DNA of 64,000 nt from Culex pipiens pallens. Lineage: Eukaryota; Arthropoda; Insecta; Diptera; Culicidae. The translations under genes and the position numbers were made by a program. The notes beneath the pieces were generated by a model. It did not search any database and had not been told where the DNA came from. It saw nothing but the letters and a program-made list of their open reading frames with translations. Below are positions 56,297 to 64,000 of the stretch, one piece after another. Positions within the stretch are counted from its first letter, which is position 1. Each line of letters begins with the position of its first letter. The stretch is from contig NC_068937.1 of the NCBI RefSeq assembly GCF_016801865.2, positions 133,622,455 through 133,686,454 of the forward strand. Reading direction: 5' to 3'.

Positions 56297-58163
56297 TATA
56301 AAAATACAAAAATACAAAAATACAAAAATACAACAATACAAAAATACAAAAATACAAAAATACAAAAATACAAAAATACAAAAATACAAAAATACAAAAA
56401 TACAAAAATACAAAAATACAAAAATACAAAAATACAAAAATACAAAAATACAAAAATACAAAAATACAAAAATACAAAAATGCAAAAATACAAAAATACA
56501 AAAATACAAAAATACAAAAATACAAAAATACAAAAATACAAAAATACAAAAATACAAAAATACAAAAAAAAAACAAAAATACAAAAATACAAAAATACAA
56601 AAATTCAAAAATACAAAAATACAAAAATTCAAAAATACAAAAATACAAAAATACAAAAATACAAAAATACAAAAATACAAAAATACAAAAATATAAAAAT
56701 ACAAAAATACAAAAATACAAAAATACAAAAATACAAAAATACAAAAATACAAAAATACAAAAATACAAAAATACAAAAATACAAAAATACAAAAATACAA
56801 AAATACAAAAATACAAAAATACAAAAATACAAAAATACAAAAATACAAAAATACAAAAATACAAAAATACAAAAATACAAAAATACAAAAATACAAAAAT
56901 ACAAAAATACAAAAATATAAAAATACAAAAATACAAATTACAAAAATACAAAAATACAAAAATACAAAAATACAAAAATACAAAAATACAAAAATACAAA
57001 AATACAAAAATACAAAAATACAAAAATACAAAAATACAAAAATACAAAAATACAAAAATACAAAAATACAAAAATACAAAAATACAAAAATACAAAAATA
57101 CAAAAATACAAAAATACAAAAATACAAAAATACAAAAATACAAAAATACAAAAATACAAAAATACAAAAATATAAAAATACAAAAATACAAAAATACAAA
57201 AATACAAAAATACAAAAATACATAAATACAAAAATACAAAAATACAAAAATACAAAAATACAAAAATACAAAAATACAAAAATACAAAAATACAAAAATA
57301 CAAAAATACAAAAATACAAAAATACAAAAATACAAAAATACAAAAATACAAAAATACAAAAATACAAAAATACAAAAATACAAAAATACAAAAATACAAA
57401 AATACAAAAATACAAAAATACAAAAATACAAAAATACAAAAATACAAAAATATAAAAATACAAAAATACAAAAATACAAATTACAAAAATACAAAAATAC
57501 AAAAATACAAAAATACAAAAATACAAAAATACAAAAATACAAAAATACAAAAATACAAAAATACAAAAATACAAAAATACAAAAATACAAAAATACAAAA
57601 ATACAAAAATACAAAAATACAAAAATACAAAAATACAAAAATACAAAAATACAAAAATACAAAAATACAAAAATACAAAAATACAAAAATACAAAAATAC
57701 AAAAATACAAAAATACAAAAATACAAAAAAACAAAAATACAAAAATACAAAAATACAAAAATACATAAATACAAAAATACAAAAATACAAAAATACAAAA
57801 ATACAAAAATACAAAAATACAAAAATACAAAAATACAAAAATACAAAAATACAAAAATACAAAAATACAAAAATACAAAAATACAAAAATACAAAAATAC
57901 AAAAATACAAAAATACAAAAATACAAAAATACAAAAATACAAAAATACAAAAATACAAAAATACAAAAATACAAAAATACAAAAATACAAAAATACAAAA
58001 ATACAAAAATACAAAAATACAAAAATACAAAAATACAAAAATACAAAAATACAAAAATACAAAAATACAAAAATACAAAAAAACAAAAATACAAAAATAC
58101 AAAAATACAAAAATACAAAAATACAAAAATACAAAAAAAAAAACAAAAATACAATACAAAAAT
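56297..58163. repeat. Octamer satellite (ACAAAAAT)n, about 230 units
   Basis: Nearly pure tandem copies of the 8-mer AAAAATAC over 1.87 kb. Rare variants (CAAATTAC at about 56934 and 57477; CATAAATA at 57221 and 57764) recur 543 bp apart, revealing an internal duplication. Because 8 is not a multiple of 3 and the unit lacks stops, frames on both strands stay open for hundreds of codons (repeating KIQKYKNT on plus, FCIFVFLY on minus). These frames are artefacts. Confidence 0.95.
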
Positions 58164-59500
58164 AGAAGCGATATTTCTACAAACGTTGAAATAAACTCTC
58201 GCAAACTCAATTATCTCACGAGCCCAAACAATGCGATTGCAGCCACAAACGTTCGAACCACAATCAGAGAGATTCATTCGTCTGCCATTTCCGGATCAAT
58301 CGACCAATTGAATTCGGTACGTGAGTGGTACATTTACCTGCCGCAAACACTCCTCGTTTTCGGATTGCTTTCCCTGGAACAAGTGGAGATTGTGAACAAT
58401 TTCACCAATTGCGCCAAACAAACCGAATGATTGTGCAGCAGGGGGTTTTGTGGTCAGCACAAAGCCCCACAAACTGCACCTTAATGTGCACCGTACTGGA
58501 ACTCTACCTGGTTCTTTTGTTGACGTTGGCAGTTGGGGATTGGTCGAATTCCGCCACAAGTCCTCCTACGCGAGTTAACCTTAAGTTACTCATCCAAAAC
58601 ATTCTCTAATCTGGCGGCTCACCACCGCCGAGCTTCCTCAGAAGCGCCAAACAAGAAGTGATTCATCGTCTCTCCAAGCCGGATGACGACTTCAAACTCG
58701 CGGAGGTACCTCGTCTGTTGCTTGTTTGTTTTCTCATCACTTGCCACTTGCCGCCCCTTAATTACATACTTAAGTCACCGTCGTCGCGTCCGCTGGCTGT
58801 CAACCGGAAGGCGCCTCCTCCTCCGACGATGGCACGCCACCACAAGGCGCCCCCTTCGAAGCCAAATGTGGCCTCAATATTGCAACCCCCTGAACACCAC
58901 CAACGCCAAGCAGAAGCAGTTATTGCAACCTTGAAGTTTTCAGTTCAAGCTATAGCGTACGCGTTGAGCGATTTCCCAAACAAAAGCCGTGGACTTGGTA
59001 ATGAACTCCTAAGTCGCGGCGGTTTTGACGGCCCGCTTAAGGCGAGTCCGGGGTGCAAGTAATAATAGAGCTCTCTGGTTGAACTACGGTAAGCCGTAAG
59101 TACCCTTTGGCTATTTTTGTTAAATGGAAGTCCTTAGTTGAGAGCACTCGCAGAGATTCCTTCTTGGAAAGTTTTTAACGATCTTAACTTAACAGTTTCC
59201 ATTTCCTGAGTTACAAGTTACAATATTTGTGATACCATTAAAACAGAGCACTTAAAAATCAAGCAACAAGTCTAACAACTTCAAACATGTGCGTTTCAAA
59301 CCCCATAATTATCAAGTCGACACACATTTCCTAACCTCAAAGTTACACGCATGATTTAAGCCAAGTCCCGTTCTTTCAAACGTCGCACCCCAACCGATTC
59401 CGTTGGTCAACATAATACCTAAGAACACCAACCCTTAAAACCAGAGCAACATTCTCAGACAACTGTGGCGGCCCGGCTTCTAGCACTTTTCTCGTTTTGA
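58164..59500. other. Unique GC-richer block after the satellite
   Basis: A 134-codon plus frame (58658-59062) and an overlapping 83-codon frame have Pro/Arg-rich composition and no recognisable domain. Possible regulatory or leader sequence; not annotated as coding. Confidence 0.3.
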
Positions 59501-59825
59501 CAAGCCCTAAATTATGCCCTGAATTGCTTCACAACATAGCAAAAACAAAAATAGGCGCGCCAGCTCGAAAATGACGCATTTTTTTTTTCATTCATGCTTT
59601 AAATCCGCGAAACGACGTGACACACATGGTAAACCACACACCTGGGCTGGTGGTTGACCGACATACGTGTTGGAGTTTGCACACACTCATTTCTTGGGGT
59701 TCAATTTTTCAAATAAGTCATCAGGACTATTTTCTGATGCCAACGTAAAATTTTTTTTTCTGCTGCTTTAAAAAAAACATTATAGTTTTATGTGAAAATA
59801 AATAAATTTTCATTGATTAAAGTTG
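59501..59825. other. Intergenic DNA, nothing recognised
   Basis: No repeat or gene is seen. Confidence 0.4.
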
Positions 59826-60292
59826 AGTCTCCACTAGGGCGTCAATAAAAAAAATCGATCTCAAGGATAGCCCCTGGTTCGATTCCTTAGGCAAATATAA
59901 AAACTGTGATTTTTTTAGTTAAATCGGTTAAGATTAAAGGGTCGCTATAGACCGTTAGAGTAAGTTAAAAAAAAATCTTTTCATGCAAAAACTCTTCCGC
60001 TGATAACTCGTCAGAGTCAACTCGGATTGTTGTTTGTCATGAAATTTTACTCAAGAATCTCGCCCTTGACAACGCACCGACACATTTAACGCCAACCTTT
60101 TGGTGGAATTTTGAAAAAAAAATTACCCCTAATGCATTTTTGCGATTTTTCTCATACAAACTTCAACGACAAATAGCGACCCTTAAACCTTAACCGAATT
60201 GGCTCAAAATTGACACAGCAACTTATTTTTTTTTTGTAGAGAATCGAGTTAAGCACAATTAAAAAACAAATTCTTATCGCCCTAGTCTTCAC
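59826..60292. mobile_element. Possible MITE with ACTAGGGCG inverted ends
   Basis: GAGTCTCCACTAGGGCGTCA at the left is matched in inverse by TTATCGCCCTAGTCTTCACAC at the right. The interior contains GGTTCGATTCC (59876-59886), which looks like a pol III B box but has no A box upstream. Family unknown. Confidence 0.4.
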
Positions 60293-60946
60293 ACAATTTT
60301 GGCAGCCATCCATACAAAAATGGTACGCAAATGTTCGAAAATCTGTCTCTTGAGAAGGAACCTTCTGATCGATTTGGAGTCTTTGGCAAAATAGTAGGTG
60401 TTGGTAAGGACTATCCTGAAAAAAAGATACACTCTAAAAAATACACATATGTTTTATAAACTTTTCATTACAATTAGTTGAATTCCCAAATTCAGTATTT
60501 TTAGATTTTAGAATTTTTGAAATATTTCTTTGGGGAACAAACAAAAGCATCTTTTGAGCCTTGGAAAAGTATGGGCAGAAAATTTTCTGTTGAGTTATTA
60601 TTTTTTGTTAATATGGTGAATAGGGGAACAGCATCTAATTCCAGCGTGCCTCTAATGTTGGCAGGTCAGAACTTTGACATTCAATTAAAGCTAATTAAAA
60701 GCGTTTTCAACTGAAATGGAGTGATAAATAGCTCAATAAAAAGTGAGCAAGCCAGTTTCTATCAAAAGTTTTGCAAAATTAGTTGTTTAAATAGTGAAAA
60801 TCAGCAAATTGGATGGAGTTAGGAGCGAGTGCTTAACCTGCCAAACATACGAGAATTTCCCCTACTTGAACAAAAATGTTCTTTTTCAAATCATTTCAAA
60901 AGTCCAAAAATTAAACATTACATCATTTTCAGAAGTTAGTTTTGAA
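60293..60946. other. AT-rich DNA, nothing recognised
   Basis: ORFs of 65-70 codons (60517, 60794) look like chance; the second runs into the element starting at 60947. Confidence 0.4.
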
Positions 60947-61694
60947 TGGGGCGTCCAATTTTCTCGGGTTTTGAATTTCCCGGGAAACGGAAAAAATATT
61001 TTTTAAATCTAGCTTGGCTTAAAATTTTAAATAGCTCATATACTAATCAACACTTTTTAGATAGCTAAAAAGATTTTTTTTGTTGTGCTTTGAATTCAAA
61101 CGCTCCGCAATTTCTGATCCAATATGATTTGAATTAAATAAGTCTCTTATAATTTTTTTTTAAATGACATAACTAGAAAAGCTTCAACATTTCTTTTAAA
61201 ATGTAAAAATAAAACAAAAAAGGATACAAATAACATTTTACCATTCCATGTGATTTTTTTTTAGATAGATCCAGGCATTTCTTAATAAAAAATATTTTAC
61301 AAATTATTTTTAAGTCACTACCGCCAACTGGGGAAAATCGGGACTACCCAGTCTTTTCAAAAATATATAAAATTTAAAAGAATATAGGCAATAGGTGCTA
61401 GGCATTATGCGGATCTTTAAACTAATTTTTTAACAATATTCCCTTATAGGCCAAATAAATGCTGATACATGCTGAGTTTAAATTTGAATGCTTTAAAATT
61501 CTTGTAGATTTCTTAGTATTCAACTGTTCGACCATTCACAACCAATTCTGAATTTCCAAACCAAAATTTGACTTTTTTTTTTCAATTTCGGGAATTTCCG
61601 GGACAAAGTATAAAAATTCCCGGCATTCGGGAATTCCCGGTTGTGGTAAAATTCCGGGATTATTGTCCCTGGAATTCTCGGGATGGACGCACTA
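60947..61694. mobile_element. hAT-like MITE, 748 bp, 8-bp target duplication GTTTTGAA
   Basis: Starts TGGGGCGTCCAATTTTCTCG and ends (inverse) TAGTGCGTCCATCCCGAGAA. GTTTTGAA stands on both sides (60939-60946 and 61695-61702). Near the right end TTCCGGGA, TTCCCGG and GGGAATTCCCGG motifs are clustered in both orientations, like subterminal repeats. No transposase frame. Confidence 0.75.
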
Positions 61695-61702
61695 GTTTTG
61701 AA

Positions 61703-62550
61703 TTAAATGACAGATTACTCACACATTTCAGTAATTCAGTTTTGTTGCATTGAAAATCGGACTGTTAGTTCCAGAGATGTCGTCATTTAAAATTGAGTGC
61801 AGCTTGGGTAAAAATAAATTGTATTTTTTGTTTATATTTGAGTGGCTGTATTTCAAAAACAAAGACCAACCTTCAATGTTTCTTAGTCGAATTTATTGAA
61901 TATTTTTTCTACGGAGAAAAAAAATCTGCACGTACTCTTGAACATATACAAAAAATCGATAGTCCAAAAATGTGGATTTGAAAACTCAACATTTAGTCAT
62001 AAGGCAATTATATTTCATGTTTTTGAAATTAATTTATTTTATATTGCTTAAAATTTGAATGTCAAGTGATAAAGCTTGGTTAATCGTTTGTTATTTATTT
62101 AATAATGGCTTCAAATTTTAAATTTTGGGTTCAAAATAGGAAAAGACGTTGAACTTTACAACAATAAACTGTCTTGAATTCATAGCAATTTTTACGGTAG
62201 CATAACTATTATAAAGGAAAGTAAAAAAGACAAAGCAAATAGGAATTTGTGATCCTTTTTGGCTTAAAAGTTTAATATGGTTGTCATTAAATTTTAAAGT
62301 TTTCCGTAAAACAAAAGATCTTCATAAACACGGGAAAAATAAAAAAGGCCAATAGAGAGTAAATTATTATCGCCGACAATTTATCGCTAGTAAAATTATT
62401 GTATTTCAGTAACGTTATCGTAGATAACACTGGTTGTTGAGAGTTGAAAAACATTTTTTAAAGCATTGGTTCAATTTCAATGTTAAAAATCAAAAAAAGA
62501 AACTGTTATAAATCTGTTATAAAGCGGTTGCTTTTCTATAATAAAAAAAA
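61703..62550. other. AT-rich DNA, nothing recognised
   Basis: No supported feature. Confidence 0.45.
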
Positions 62551-62557
62551 AACGTTA

Positions 62558-63431
62558 CTTAATCCACCTCTATGTGGTTGCATTAATAAAGTGAATACAC
62601 TACACGGCCTCAATAAAGTGTCTAATCTAATCTAATTAAACTACACAGCCTCAATAAAGTGTATAAAAAAGTGTATTAAAAACACTAAAGTACTTATAAC
62701 TTCCAATAGGGTTGTCCGATCTTCAATGTTTTGGGCTTGTTGGAAAGGTCTTTTGATTACTTATCCAACGATGGGTCACCGGCACTAGCGTGCACAGGGT
62801 GGGGCAACCTGGGGGCAACTGCCCCACCATCCTCAGAAGTTTGTTTTAAATTTGGTCAGGGGGTGTCCATAAACGACGTAATATTCGAAACGTCCATATT
62901 ATTGCCCCACCTTCCTCAAGGAGCTGGGCACGCTACTGGTCACCGGACAACTTTTTCATCAAAATATTTGAGATCCGGCCTTGGAAAAGTGTTTAAATAA
63001 CACTTAAGTATTCATAACTTTTGATAGGGTCATCAGATCTTCAATGTTTTGAACGCGTTAGAAAGGTCTTTCAAATACATTTCTAACAATATATAGCACG
63101 ACGGGTTTTCTTACAAAAAAACATCCTTTTTACAATCTTCCGAAGTTATGCTAAAATCGATTTTTAAATATAACGTTAGAAGTACTTTTCTAAACTTCTT
63201 AATATTAACTAGGGTCCCAAGACGGATCGAATGAGACCGAAACGGTCCGAATCGGTTCAGCCAGTCCGGAGAAAGTCGTGTGCATATTTTCGGAGCACGG
63301 ACTTACAGACATACACAGGCACGGACATTTGTTCAGAATTTGATTCTGAGTCGATAGGTATACGTGAAGGTGGGTCTACGAGGTCAAATAAAGCAGTTCA
63401 TTTTTCAAGTGAGCCTTTCCAAAGGCAAAGC
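62558..63431 (-). repeat. Copy of the GCCTTCCTCAC-ended repeat, diverged
   Basis: Starts CTTAATCCACCTCTATGTGG and runs through TTGTCCGATCTTCAATGTTT, the TTGGAAAGGTCTTTTGAT core and the diagnostic GATTCTGAGTCGATAGGTAT to about 63431. The end near 63411-63427 is changed (GAGCCTTTCCAAAGGCAAAGC). A unique-looking insertion (about 62780-62945, with GCCCCACC at both ends in opposite orientations) interrupts the 164-type unit. Confidence 0.6.
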
Positions 63432-64000
63432 AAAAAAAATGTGATATCAAGCATAATGTTATTATTATTTTTTACGTATTAAAATTACATTTTGGAATAA
63501 TTTAAATAATCAAAATTTGAAGAAAACGTATGGTGCTATTCTCTGATAATTATCTAAAGGAATCTTGAAATGATAGGGTTTTTTTAACTATTGTTTACCA
63601 AACAGGATACACATGTTCAATAAACGCATTTTGTTAGGCTTACAAAATTGTATGAAGACTTGTCCGGCTGATCAATGATGCAATATCATTTCTTTGAACA
63701 TAATAAAATAACAAAATTTAAAACTAATTTTTAAACAGCAACTAAGAGGACTGCTAATTTGCAACTTGTAACGCATCACGATTGTTCGGAACTAACAAAG
63801 GTCGATTAAAACACGCACACGTGCCAACAAAACATCCAAGATTAAGTCCAACTATAAGTTAAGGTTATGTCCGTCCGCGGATCGATTCCAGGGCAAACTT
63901 TCTCTCACTCGCGCTCAATTTCGTTAAGGTGCTGCTGCATCGAACTGCAGCCCACGTGGAGGGCCAATATCGATCGAGAGGTGCTTCAGCTGCCGGAAAG
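63432..64000. other. Intergenic DNA ending in a GC-richer, possibly genic edge
   Basis: AT-rich to about 63870, then unique GC-richer DNA to the window end. Two plus-strand frames and one minus-strand frame are open across the last 100 bp, so a coding exon or leader could begin here. The window edge prevents a decision. Confidence 0.3.

Noticed and set aside
56028..58277. 749- and 666-codon minus-strand frames and a 228-codon plus frame
   Set aside because: They are produced by the AAAAATAC octamer, which contains no stop in any register on either strand. The protein would be a perfect 8-residue repeat in all frames.
59876..59886. tRNA or SINE from a GGTTCGATTCC box
   Set aside because: No A box at the right distance upstream and no cloverleaf.

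Overview
This window looks like mosquito genomic DNA, most likely a culicine (Culex-type) species. The grounds are spliced genes with GT/AG introns, long AT-rich gene-poor stretches, insect-type 5' leaders, a tRNA-derived SINE of the kind known from mosquitoes, and many MITEs and hAT/pogo-type transposon remnants. The species call is inference. No bacterial features (operons, Shine-Dalgarno sites, CRISPR arrays) are present.

Only two protein-coding genes can be supported with confidence, both on the minus strand in the first 18.4 kb. (1) An ABCG half-transporter of the ABCG5 (Drosophila CG11069) type, seven coding exons between 18335 and 3844, 602 codons plus stop, every junction in phase. 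Exons 1-3 (18335-16573) carry the ATP-binding half and exons 4-7 (5042-3844) the transmembrane half; an 11.5-kb intron lies between. (2) Inside that intron, on the same strand, a two-exon gene (7968-5179) for a 724-residue BED-finger protein derived from a hAT transposase. Its poly(A) signal is only about 125 bp before the host gene's exon 4 acceptor. The rest of the intron holds pogo-like MITEs, an array of 164-bp repeats and a SINE.

From about 21.2 to 22.7 kb there is a GC-richer block that looks like the promoter and non-coding first exon of a plus-strand gene whose coding exons are probably outside the window. From there to 64 kb no coding gene can be supported. That part alternates non-repetitive blocks (26.4-27.0, 28.9-29.7, 35-43.7, 53.2-56.2 and 58.2-59.5 kb; perhaps intronic or regulatory DNA) with transposable elements.

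The repeat landscape is the most striking content. A 9.48-kb hAT-like insertion (43763-53243) has matching termini and a perfect 8-bp target duplication. Inside it lie a MITE, a LINE endonuclease fragment and a 1.36-kb foldback with 0.63-kb arms. A four-level nest of elements occupies 30884-34224. There is also a 1.87-kb octamer satellite at 56.3-58.2 kb with an internal 543-bp duplication, and at least four small families of terminal-inverted-repeat elements with intact target duplications or TA flanks.
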